A DNA stretch of 22,603 nt from Streptococcaceae bacterium (GTDB taxonomy: Bacteria > Bacillota > Bacilli > Lactobacillales > Streptococcaceae). The notes beneath the pieces were generated by a model. It was given only the letters and a program-made list of their open reading frames with translations. It searched no databases and was not told where the DNA came from. The position numbers and the translations under genes are program-made. This document shows, piece by piece, positions 8,046-15,509 of the stretch. Every line of letters begins with the position of its first letter. Position 1 is the first letter of the stretch. Location of the stretch: positions 1 to 22,603 of the forward strand of contig JAITWV010000334.1 of the NCBI GenBank assembly GCA_031285105.1. Reading direction: 5' to 3'.

Positions 8046-9292
8046 TGAATTTTACAACATTGACACAAGAAGAATTTTTAGAATATAGCTTGAAAAATAC
8101 AGGTTATAACTTCATGCAAAGTCTTCAAATGAAAACGCTAAGAGAAAAACGAGGCTGGCAAGTGGAATTTGTCGGTATGAAAGAAAATGGGAAAGTTGTT
8201 TTAAGTACCCTTTTAGCCAAAATGCCTGCTAAACTTGGTTACTATTATGAGATTGATGGTGGTTTTTTAGGCGATTATACGAATAAACAATTAGTCACAA
8301 CATTCATTCATAGTTTAAAAGAATACATGAAAAATAATGGTGGTTTATATTTAAGCATGACCCCTGATTTTGTGTATCAACAACGCACTTGGAGTGGTGA
8401 AACAATTGGTGAGGCACAAAAAGAAGTTTTTCAAACACTCACCCAAGCTGGTATGGTTCATCAAGGATTTGATATTGGCTTTAGTGCAAAACCAAGATGG
8501 ATATTTGTGAAAGATTTGAGTATGATTGCTGATGAAAAAAGCTTGCAAAAAACCTATCAAAAAGATGCACAATACTCCGTTAAAAGAAGTAAGGGATTTG
8601 GTATCACCATTCGCAATTTAGCTTATGAAGAGCTTAGTTTATTCAAAACCTTAACCGAGCATACAGCTAAAAGACGTGGATTTGAAGATAAAACACTAGA
8701 ATATTATCAGCAAGCTTATCAATCGTTTGGTGAAGATGCAAAGTTTGTGGTGGCTGAAATTAACTTTGCGACCTATATTGCAAGTCTTGAAAAAAAAGTG
8801 CAAGAATTAGAACAAAAACTAATCAGAATTGCTAGAAATTTAGAAAAAACACCCAATTCTAGCAAAATGTTAAATCAACAAAGAGAATTTCAAGAGCAAT
8901 TACAAACGCAAGAAAAACGTATCAAAGAAGCACAAGGTTTTAAAGAAGAATCAGGAGACCAAGAAGTTATTTTGGCAGGTGGATTATTTATTTTTAACCA
9001 TCAGGAAGTGATTTACTTATTTAGTGGTACTTATGATAAATACAAAAACTTCTATGCCCCTTTTTTAATTCAAGACACTATGATGACCCTTGCTCTTGAA
9101 AAAGGAATAAAACGCTATAATTTCTTTGGTATTAACGGACAATTTGATGGCAGTGATGGCGTGTTGAAATTTAAACAATCATTCACTGGTCAGGTCGAAG
9201 AAAAAATGGGGACATTTAACTTGATTGTTTCACCTTTAAAATACAAATTGTACCAACTAATGCACCAAACACTTGGAAAGCTTAGAGGATAA
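8042..9292 (+). CDS. FemABX-family aminoacyltransferase (peptidoglycan cross-bridge)
   Basis: A 416-residue protein with the features of FemA/FemX/MurM-type enzymes: two GNAT-like halves (the first includes YYEIDGGFLGDY near 70-80, the second FFGINGQFDGSDGVLKFK near 360-378) and an inserted charged helical hairpin at about 240-300 (LEKKVQELEQKL... QEQLQTQEKRIKEA), the tRNA-synthetase-like coiled coil of this family. These enzymes add amino acids from aminoacyl-tRNA to the lysine of peptidoglycan precursors. Which residue is added (Ala, Ser or Gly) cannot be told. The start overlaps the whiA stop; a second ATG at 8045 is possible. It sits between the whiA cluster and uppS, so it joins cell-wall precursor genes. 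Confidence 0.88.
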   Translation: MMNFTTLTQEEFLEYSLKNTGYNFMQSLQMKTLREKRGWQVEFVGMKENGKVVLSTLLAKMPAKLGYYYEIDGGFLGDYTNKQLVTTFIHSLKEYMKNNGGLYLSMTPDFVYQQRTWSGETIGEAQKEVFQTLTQAGMVHQGFDIGFSAKPRWIFVKDLSMIADEKSLQKTYQKDAQYSVKRSKGFGITIRNLAYEELSLFKTLTEHTAKRRGFEDKTLEYYQQAYQSFGEDAKFVVAEINFATYIASLEKKVQELEQKLIRIARNLEKTPNSSKMLNQQREFQEQLQTQEKRIKEAQGFKEESGDQEVILAGGLFIFNHQEVIYLFSGTYDKYKNFYAPFLIQDTMMTLALEKGIKRYNFFGINGQFDGSDGVLKFKQSFTGQVEEKMGTFNLIVSPLKYKLYQLMHQTLGKLRG

Positions 9293-9296
9293 AAAA

Positions 9297-10049
9297 ATGG
9301 CAAATATTTTTAAGCAAAAAGAAACAACTTTTAACCCAGAAGGCTATATACCAAAACATATCGCAATCATCATGGACGGAAATGGTCGTTGGGCACAAAA
9401 GAAATTGTTACCAAGAATTGCTGGTCATAAAGTTGGTATGGACACGGTCAAAAAAATTACCAAATCAGCTAGTCAACTAGGCGTAAAAGTCTTAACATTA
9501 TACGCTTTTTCAACAGAAAACTGGAAACGTCCAAATGATGAAGTCAGCTTTTTGATGAAGTTACCAGTTGAATTTTTTGACAAATTTGTTCCAGAGTTAA
9601 TCAAGGAAAATGTCCGTGTGAATGTAATTGGCTACATTGATCAATTGCCCACCCACACACAAGATGCTGTCAAACGTGCGGTTGAACAAACAAAAGACAA
9701 TACAGGCATGATCTTAAATTTTGCTTTAAATTATGGTTCTCGTGCTGAAATGATTACTGCCGTTCAAGAAATTGTAAAAAGTGGCATGAAACCTGAAGAA
9801 GTAACCGAAGAAGTCGTATCTAACTATCTGATGACTGGAAGTCTGCCAAAAGAATTACAAGACCCAGAATTAGTCATCCGTACTAGCGGTGAAGAACGTT
9901 TATCGAATTTTTTACTGTGGCAAATGGCTTATAGTGAATTATATTTTACAGATGAATATTGGCCAGATTTTACACAAGATAGTTTAAAACAAGCAATTGC
10001 GTCATTTCAAAGTAGAAATCGTCGTTTTGGTGGGATTATTAATAAATAG
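9297..10049 (+). CDS. uppS: Isoprenyl transferase (undecaprenyl diphosphate synthase)
   Basis: A 250-residue cis-prenyltransferase. It has IMDGNGRWAQ (25-34, catalytic Asp27), YAFSTENWKRP (69-79) and RTSGEERLSNF (195-205), the conserved substrate and Mg-binding blocks. It condenses isopentenyl diphosphate onto farnesyl diphosphate to make the C55 lipid carrier used for wall synthesis. The frame opens 8 codons earlier, but AGAGGAT at 9284-9290 is correctly spaced for the ATG at 9297. It heads the uppS-cdsA-dxr-rseP-proS set, right after the femX-like gene. Confidence 0.95.
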   Translation: MANIFKQKETTFNPEGYIPKHIAIIMDGNGRWAQKKLLPRIAGHKVGMDTVKKITKSASQLGVKVLTLYAFSTENWKRPNDEVSFLMKLPVEFFDKFVPELIKENVRVNVIGYIDQLPTHTQDAVKRAVEQTKDNTGMILNFALNYGSRAEMITAVQEIVKSGMKPEEVTEEVVSNYLMTGSLPKELQDPELVIRTSGEERLSNFLLWQMAYSELYFTDEYWPDFTQDSLKQAIASFQSRNRRFGGIINK

Positions 10050-10066
10050 AAAAAGAGGAAGATTAG

Positions 10067-10864
10067 GTGAAACAAAGAGTTATAACAGCAGCAGTTGCTT
10101 TACTTGTTTTTTTACCAGCGGTCATTGTTGGTGGCATTTTTATTGAACTATTAGCGGTATTATTGGGTATTGTTGCCGTTTATGAATTATTTAAAATGCG
10201 TAATTTAGAATTGAAATCACTAGAAGGCGTTGTAACTGTTTTAGGAGTAGTTTTTTTGATTTTTCCATTTGATAAATACGTTATGGTTTTGCCAAACGAC
10301 AGCAATTGGATTTTGTTTTTCGTTAGCGTCTTATTGCTTTTAGGAATGGTCGTTTTTTCAAATAATGCATATACATTTGAAGATGCAGGTTTTCCAATTT
10401 TATCCATGCTTTATGTGGGTGTTGGTTTCAGTTATTTTGTTCAAGCACGCGAGTCAAGTGTAGAAGCTTTATTTTTAGCACTATTTATTGTTTGGGCAAC
10501 AGATATTGGTGCTTATATGGTTGGGCGTAAGTACGGAGTGCGAAAATTAGCACCAAACATTTCACCAAATAAGACTGTTGAAGGTTCAATTGGTGGTGTA
10601 TTGAGTGCAGTTGTTATAACGATGATTTTCTTATTTTTATTCCCATCTAGTGAACATTTTGATTTACCATTTGTTTATGTTGTAATTATGAGTGCAGTAT
10701 TTTCTGTTTTCGGTCAGTTTGGGGATTTAGTAGAAAGTTCTATCAAACGTTATTATGGGGTGAAAGACTCAGGTAATATCTTACCAGGACACGGTGGAAT
10801 TTTAGACCGCTTTGATTCGTTATTATTTGTTTTTCCAATTATGCATTTGTTTAATCTTTTTTAA
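10067..10864 (+). CDS. cdsA: Phosphatidate cytidylyltransferase
   Basis: A 265-residue membrane protein with about seven to eight hydrophobic segments. The CdsA signature is at 225-244: it includes SIKRYYGVKDSG and ends LPGHGG. SPNKTVEGSIGG (166-177) is a second conserved block. It makes CDP-diacylglycerol from phosphatidic acid and CTP, the branch point to anionic phospholipids. The start is GTG at 10067, preceded by AGAGGAAG. It lies 17 bases after uppS in the usual order. Confidence 0.95.
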   Translation: MKQRVITAAVALLVFLPAVIVGGIFIELLAVLLGIVAVYELFKMRNLELKSLEGVVTVLGVVFLIFPFDKYVMVLPNDSNWILFFVSVLLLLGMVVFSNNAYTFEDAGFPILSMLYVGVGFSYFVQARESSVEALFLALFIVWATDIGAYMVGRKYGVRKLAPNISPNKTVEGSIGGVLSAVVITMIFLFLFPSSEHFDLPFVYVVIMSAVFSVFGQFGDLVESSIKRYYGVKDSGNILPGHGGILDRFDSLLFVFPIMHLFNLF

Positions 10865-10879
10865 AAGGGGCGAATTTTA

Positions 10880-12043
10880 TTGAAAAAAATAGCTTTACTT
10901 GGCGCAACTGGTTCAGTAGGAGCATCTACGTTAGACGTTTTAGCCAATCATCCAGAAAAATTTACTCTTTCAACTTTTTCTTTTTATAATAATATACAAA
11001 AAGCCAGAGAAATTATTCAGGATTTTTCTCCCCAATTGGTTGCCTGTGGTTTCTTAGAACAAGCAATGCAATTGAAAAGAGAATTTCCTAAAATAACGTT
11101 CACATCGGGAATGGAAGGTCTAATTCAAGCAGCTGTGTTTGAAGAAGTTGATATTGTTTTAACTGCCATAACTGGTTCAATTGGTTTAAAGCCTACACTA
11201 AAGGCGATTGAAGCTAGAAAAGATATTGCACTGGCTAATAAAGAAACTTTAGTCATGGCAGGCAAGTGGATAATGGAAAAAGTTCATGAATATGGCGTGA
11301 AATTGCTACCCGTCGACTCAGAACACTCCGCTATTTTTCAATGTTTGCAAGGACAAGATGCCAAAGCTTTGAAAAATTTGATTATTACCGCTTCAGGTGG
11401 CTCTTTTCGAGATAAAACAAGAGCTGAATTAGTTAATGTTACTGTTGATGAAACATTAAATCATCCTAATTGGTCAATGGGCAAAAAAATTACCATTGAT
11501 TCGTCAACGATGGTTAATAAAGGGCTTGAAGTCATTGAAGCGCATTTTTTATTTAATGTGCCTTATGAAAATATTCAAGTCATTTTGCATCGACAAAGTA
11601 TCGTTCATTCGATGGTTGAATTTAAGGATGGTGCTTATATCGCTCAGTTAGGTGCAAGTGATATGCGTGAGCCGATTTTATATGCGTTAACTTATCCTAA
11701 ACGTGAAGTGATGATTGCTCCAAAAGCTTTTGATTTAGCCCAAATCAACACATTACAGTTTGAGCAAATGGACTTTAATCGTTTCCCGCTAATCGCATTA
11801 GCTTATGAGGTTGGCAAAAAGGGCGGTTCATTTCCAACGGTTTATAATGCAGCTAATGAAATTGTCGCAAATGCTTTTATTGCTCGAAAAATTAGCTATT
11901 TAGCAATCGAAGAATATGTTATAAAAGCAGTAAATGAACATCAAGAAATGCAAGAGTTGAATTTGGAAAAAATAATCGAAATAGATTTGGCAACAAGACG
12001 AAAAGTTACCAAATGGATCAAAGAGATGGAGGAAAAACTATGA
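10880..12043 (+). CDS. dxr: 1-deoxy-D-xylulose 5-phosphate reductoisomerase
   Basis: A 387-residue enzyme, full family length. The NADPH-binding loop is LLGATGSVG (6-14); ANKETLVMAG lies near 119-128. The metal/substrate site VDSEHSA (145-151) gives Asp146 and Glu148, with the third ligand Glu217 in NKGLE; ASGGSFRD (171-178) and HPNWSMG (195-201) are also intact. It carries out the committed step of the MEP isoprenoid pathway, giving 2-C-methylerythritol 4-phosphate, and so supplies precursors for UppS two genes upstream. The start is TTG at 10880 with AAGGGG about 10 bases before. The stop overlaps the rseP start. Most Lactobacillales use the mevalonate pathway, so an intact dxr here is notable. 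Confidence 0.95.
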   Translation: MKKIALLGATGSVGASTLDVLANHPEKFTLSTFSFYNNIQKAREIIQDFSPQLVACGFLEQAMQLKREFPKITFTSGMEGLIQAAVFEEVDIVLTAITGSIGLKPTLKAIEARKDIALANKETLVMAGKWIMEKVHEYGVKLLPVDSEHSAIFQCLQGQDAKALKNLIITASGGSFRDKTRAELVNVTVDETLNHPNWSMGKKITIDSSTMVNKGLEVIEAHFLFNVPYENIQVILHRQSIVHSMVEFKDGAYIAQLGASDMREPILYALTYPKREVMIAPKAFDLAQINTLQFEQMDFNRFPLIALAYEVGKKGGSFPTVYNAANEIVANAFIARKISYLAIEEYVIKAVNEHQEMQELNLEKIIEIDLATRRKVTKWIKEMEEKL

Positions 12044-13314
12044 TACGCACGATTATAACATTTATCCTAGTTTTTGCCGTAATTGTTATCGTACATGAAT
12101 TTGGACACTTTTATTTTGCCAAAAAAAGTGGTGTGTTAGTCCGTGAATTTGCGATTGGAATGGGACCAAAGATTTTTTACCATCGCGGAAAAGACGGCAC
12201 CGCTTATACTATTCGTATTTTACCTGTTGGTGGATATGTGCGAATGGCTGGTATGGATGATGATGACGGTGAAATTACACCAGGAGAAACAGTTTCTTTA
12301 ATCTTAGATGAACAAGAAATTGTCCAACGAATTAATATGTCTAGTAAAAAACAATTGCCTAATTCAGTACCGATGGAAGTGGAAGCAGTTGATTTGATTG
12401 ATGATTTATTTATTCGAGGATACATTCATGGTGATGATGGAAAAACGGTTGAATATAAAGTAAATCACGAAGCGACAGTCATTGAAAACGATGGCACTGA
12501 AGTACGTATTGCACCAAGAGATGTACAATTACAATCAGCCAAAGTCACTCAGCGCATGATGACGAACTTTGCTGGACCGATGAATAATTTTATTTTAGGT
12601 GTGATTGTTTTTATCATCGTCATCTTTATGCGTGGTGGTGTTTCCGTAGATAATACAAACCGGATTGGTGCTGTTCAAGAAAATTCACCTGCTTATCGTG
12701 CCGGCTTGAAAGAAAATGATGAAATTGTCAGTATTAATGGCGATAAAATTACCAACTGGGATGATTTAGTTGGTCATATTTTACCAAATCCTGATAAAGA
12801 ATTAACAATGGAAGTTATTTCTGGTGGAAATGAAAAAACGATAAAAGTTACCCCTAAACAAGCAGAAGGTGTTGATAAAACAAATGGAATTATTGGTATT
12901 GGTCAACCAGTTGATAGTAGTATTCTAGCAATGTTTTTTGGTGGTTTCAAACAAGCATTTGGACTGAGTGTGGCGATTTTTCAAGGGATTATCAATTTAA
13001 TTTTAAGACCTTCACTTGATCAATTAGGTGGACCAGTGATGATTTTTCACATGAGCGAACAAGCCTCACAATCAGGATTTTCAACTGTTTTGTTAATGCT
13101 TGGAATGTTATCAATGAACTTAGGTATGGCCAATTTAATGCCAATTCCTGCTCTTGACGGTGGAAAAATTGTTTTAAATATTATTGAGGCAATCAGAAGA
13201 AAACCGTTGTCACCTGAAAAAGAAGGAGTCATTACTTTGATTGGTGCTGGTTTTATGGTTATTTTAATGATTTTAGTGACATGGAATGATATTCAACGAT
13301 TCTTTATTAGATAG
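12040..13314 (+). CDS. rseP: RIP metalloprotease RseP (Eep/RasP type)
   Basis: A 424-residue site-2 protease. The zinc motif HEFGH is at 19-23 in the first membrane helix; a PDZ domain spans about 205-275; the second catalytic motif IPALDGG (369-375) supplies Asp373. Hydrophobic helices at about 5-25, 183-200, 345-365 and 400-420 fit the usual four-span layout. It cleaves substrates within the membrane, such as anti-sigma factors, remnant signal peptides and, in enterococci, pheromone precursors (Eep). The ATG at 12040 overlaps the dxr stop and has ATGGAGG upstream; an in-frame start at 12013 would lie inside dxr and is less likely. EcsAB, functionally linked to this protease in other Firmicutes, is also in the window. 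Confidence 0.94.
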   Translation: MIRTIITFILVFAVIVIVHEFGHFYFAKKSGVLVREFAIGMGPKIFYHRGKDGTAYTIRILPVGGYVRMAGMDDDDGEITPGETVSLILDEQEIVQRINMSSKKQLPNSVPMEVEAVDLIDDLFIRGYIHGDDGKTVEYKVNHEATVIENDGTEVRIAPRDVQLQSAKVTQRMMTNFAGPMNNFILGVIVFIIVIFMRGGVSVDNTNRIGAVQENSPAYRAGLKENDEIVSINGDKITNWDDLVGHILPNPDKELTMEVISGGNEKTIKVTPKQAEGVDKTNGIIGIGQPVDSSILAMFFGGFKQAFGLSVAIFQGIINLILRPSLDQLGGPVMIFHMSEQASQSGFSTVLLMLGMLSMNLGMANLMPIPALDGGKIVLNIIEAIRRKPLSPEKEGVITLIGAGFMVILMILVTWNDIQRFFIR

Positions 13315-13326
13315 GAGTTGTTCATT

Positions 13327-15033
13327 ATGAAACAATCAAAAATGCTAATCCCTACATTAAAGGAAACGCCAAGTGATGCGGTGGCTTTATCTCATCAAAT
13401 GTTAGTAAGAGCTGGTTTTATTAGGCAAATTTCAGCAGGTGTCTACACTTATATGCCACTTGCTTATCGGGTGATCAAAAAAATTGAAGCGATTATTCAT
13501 GAAGAATTGGCTAAAATCGATGCTGTTGAGATGCTCTTACCGGCTTTAATTTCAGCAGACTTATGGAAAGAGTCTGGACGTTTTGACTCTTACGGACCAG
13601 AGTTATATAAATTGAAAAATCGTGATGCTACAGATTTTATCTTAGGACCAACACATGAAGAAACATTTACCGCCATTGTTCGTGAGGAAATAAAGTCCTA
13701 TAAACGCTTGCCATTAAATTTGTATCAAATTCAAGCTAAGTATCGAGATGAAAAACGTCCACGTTATGGTTTATTGCGCTCAAGAGAATTTATCATGAAG
13801 GATGGTTATTCTTTTCATGCCACAAATGAGTCATTAGATCAAACATTTAAAGATTATGCGAAGGCTTATGAAGCAATTTTTACAAGAGTTGGTTTAAAAT
13901 TTCTTTCAATTATGGCTGATAGTGGGGCAATGGGTGGAACAGACTCCAGAGAGTTTATGGCACTAGCAGCGGTTGGTGAGGATACGATTGTTTATTCCAA
14001 TGAGTCAGATTATGCAGCGAACTTGGAAAAAGCAACCAGTCTATATCAAGTAAACACTACTTATGAGACACCTAAAGAACTTGAAAAAGCACAAACAAAA
14101 GGTGCGATTAGCGTAGAAGATGCGATAGAGATTTTAGGAATAGAAGAAAAGAAAATCATCAAATCGGTGTTATATATTGCTGACGGGCAACCAATTTTAG
14201 CCTTAACGCGTGGCAAAGACGAAGTAAATGAAGTCAAATTGCAGAATTTATTAGGTGTCGAACGTTTGGAACCAGCAACTCATGAACAAGCGATTTCTTT
14301 TACCGGCGTTGATTATGGCGCAATTGGACCAGTGAATTTATCAGACGCAATCAAAATCTATGCTGATTTATATGTCAAAGAAATGACGAACGCGGTGGCA
14401 GGTTCAAATGAAATTGGTTTGCATGCAATTAACGTCAATATTGGTCGTGATTTCGTCCCAGAAATGATAGCTGACATTCGCATCGTCAAAGAAGGTGAAA
14501 CTTCACCAGATGGGCAAGGTGAGTTGATGTTTGCTAGAGGAATTGAAATAGGTCATATTTTTAAACTGGGCACTCGTTATTCAAAGAGTATGGAAGCCAG
14601 CGTTTTAGATGAAAATGGACGTTCTATTCCAATCGTTATGGGTAGCTATGGAATTGGTGTTAGTCGTTTATTATCAGCTATTGTTGAACAAAATGCAGAT
14701 GAAAACGGCATTAGTTGGCCCAAACAAATTGCACCATTTGATTTGCATATTGTTCCAATGAATTTAAAAGTTGATGAACAAGCACATTTAGTCAAAGAAT
14801 TGGAAGAGTCAATGAATGCCCAAGGATTTGAAGTTTTAGTTGATGACCGAAATGAACGAGCGGGCATTAAATTTGCCGATAGTGATTTAATTGGTATTCC
14901 TATTCGTATTACAGTTGGAAAAAAAGCAGCTGAGGGTATCGTTGAAATTAAAATCAAGAAGACAGGTGAGATGCTAGAAGTTCGTAAGGAAGAAGTGGCA
15001 GATACGGTGAGAATTTTATTGAGTCAAAATTAG
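13327..15033 (+). CDS. proS: Prolyl-tRNA synthetase
   Basis: A 568-residue, bacterial-type ProRS. It opens MKQSKMLIPTLKETPSDAVA, the standard start, and carries class II motifs (GPTHEETFT; YRDEKRPRYGLLRSREFIMK), the inserted editing domain (about 225-400) between motifs 2 and 3, motif 3 around GSYGIGVSRLLSA, and a C-terminal anticodon-binding domain. It charges tRNA-Pro. The frame opens with a TTG at 13318, but AGGAG at 13313-13317 is properly spaced only for the ATG at 13327. It ends the run with a strong terminator; polC, its normal next neighbour in related genomes, is not there. Confidence 0.96.
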   Translation: MKQSKMLIPTLKETPSDAVALSHQMLVRAGFIRQISAGVYTYMPLAYRVIKKIEAIIHEELAKIDAVEMLLPALISADLWKESGRFDSYGPELYKLKNRDATDFILGPTHEETFTAIVREEIKSYKRLPLNLYQIQAKYRDEKRPRYGLLRSREFIMKDGYSFHATNESLDQTFKDYAKAYEAIFTRVGLKFLSIMADSGAMGGTDSREFMALAAVGEDTIVYSNESDYAANLEKATSLYQVNTTYETPKELEKAQTKGAISVEDAIEILGIEEKKIIKSVLYIADGQPILALTRGKDEVNEVKLQNLLGVERLEPATHEQAISFTGVDYGAIGPVNLSDAIKIYADLYVKEMTNAVAGSNEIGLHAINVNIGRDFVPEMIADIRIVKEGETSPDGQGELMFARGIEIGHIFKLGTRYSKSMEASVLDENGRSIPIVMGSYGIGVSRLLSAIVEQNADENGISWPKQIAPFDLHIVPMNLKVDEQAHLVKELEESMNAQGFEVLVDDRNERAGIKFADSDLIGIPIRITVGKKAAEGIVEIKIKKTGEMLEVRKEEVADTVRILLSQN

Positions 15034-15048
15034 ATAGTATAAAAAAGA

Positions 15049-15092
15049 CCTAGAAATGACAATCTATTTTCATTTCTAGGCTTATTTATTTT
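15049..15092. terminator. Bidirectional terminator between proS and tRNA-Sec
   Basis: CCTAGAAATG (15049-15058) and CATTTCTAGG (15071-15080) form a perfect 10-bp stem with a 12-base loop. Downstream on the plus strand is T-rich sequence; on the minus strand the stem is followed by TCTTTTTT, a proper T-tract ending the tRNA-Sec transcript. Confidence 0.85.
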
Positions 15093-15096
15093 TAAT

Positions 15097-15193
15097 TGGC
15101 GGGAATGTGTAAGAATCGAACTTACCCAAGAAGCTATTAACCCCTCGCGCTGGTTTTGAAGACCAGAGAGAACACCAGAACTCATCCACTCCC
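15097..15193 (-). tRNA. selC: Selenocysteine tRNA (anticodon TCA)
   Basis: The 97-base minus-strand sequence has exactly the layout of Escherichia coli tRNA-Sec: 8-base acceptor, 2-base linker, 6+4+6 D arm, one base, then anticodon arm CTGGT-CTTCAAA-ACCAG with anticodon TCA. A long variable arm (CGAGGGG paired with CTTCTTG) and a T arm GTAAG-TTCGATT-CTTAC follow, then an 8-base acceptor strand, discriminator G and an encoded CCA. TCA reads UGA, as needed by prdC and prdB. Oddities: the eighth acceptor pair would be G-A and the D stem has two T-T mismatches. It has its own promoter and a terminator shared with proS. Confidence 0.93.
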
Positions 15194-15204
15194 GAAGTAA
15201 AATT

Positions 15205-15233
15205 ATCATATCATTAACTGCACAGAGAATCAA
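15205..15233 (-). promoter_or_regulatory. Promoter of the tRNA-Sec gene
   Basis: On the minus strand TTGATT (15233-15228) and TATGAT (15210-15205) are exactly 17 bases apart. Transcription would start about 5 bases before the mature tRNA at 15193, as expected for a tRNA gene. Confidence 0.75.
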
Positions 15234-15338
15234 TAAAATTTGTGAAATAATTATATTAGATTTAAATGAAAATTTTAATAAACCACACAAATAACTATTG
15301 CAAACTAAAAAAAACTTTGATAATCTAATAGTAGATAG

Positions 15339-15352
15339 AGAAAACACTTTCA
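15339..15352. promoter_or_regulatory. Candidate CcpA cre site upstream of prdC
   Basis: AGAAAACACTTTCA matches the catabolite-responsive element consensus WGWAARCGYTWWCW at 13 of 14 positions (A in place of the central G). It lies about 60 bases upstream of the probable prdC -10 box, in the ~315-base gap between tRNA-Sec and prdC. Carbon catabolite control of proline fermentation would make sense, but binding is inferred. Confidence 0.45.
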
Positions 15353-15386
15353 CAAACTTTTTTACATAGAGGTGAATTCTTTCTCT

Positions 15387-15416
15387 TTAACAACAAAATA
15401 ATGGGCTATGTATAAT
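15387..15416 (+). promoter_or_regulatory. Candidate prdC promoter
   Basis: A perfect -10 TATAAT is at 15411-15416, with a weak -35 candidate TTAACA (15387-15392) 18 bases upstream. It leaves a leader of nearly 90 bases before prdC. The weak -35 suggests that an activator may be needed. Apart from the cre candidate, I see no other feature in 15234-15493. Confidence 0.45.
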
Positions 15417-15509
15417 TTGGGGGCAGGTTATAGCAAACGCATAATTGCTCGTTTTTTTTACGCGAAAATGCTCATTATTGAACAATCTCATAAAAGGAGG
15501 TGAAAATAG

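Noticed and set aside
14646..14957. 103-residue minus-strand reading frame inside proS
   Set aside because: Antisense shadow of conserved ProRS sequence, no ribosome site.
15030..15353. 107-residue minus-strand reading frame across the proS terminator and tRNA-Sec
   Set aside because: It runs through a tRNA gene and a terminator hairpin and is not protein-like.
15421..15435. Possible sigma-54 (-24/-12) promoter before prdC: GG and GC separated by 10 bases
   Set aside because: Spacing fits, but the flanking bases match TGGCAC-N5-TTGC poorly; a perfect TATAAT is right beside it. Without prdR or RpoN evidence it is too weak.
15421..15480. Possible attenuator around the run of T's before prdC
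   Set aside because: I could not find a stable stem directly before the T-run, so no terminator is called.
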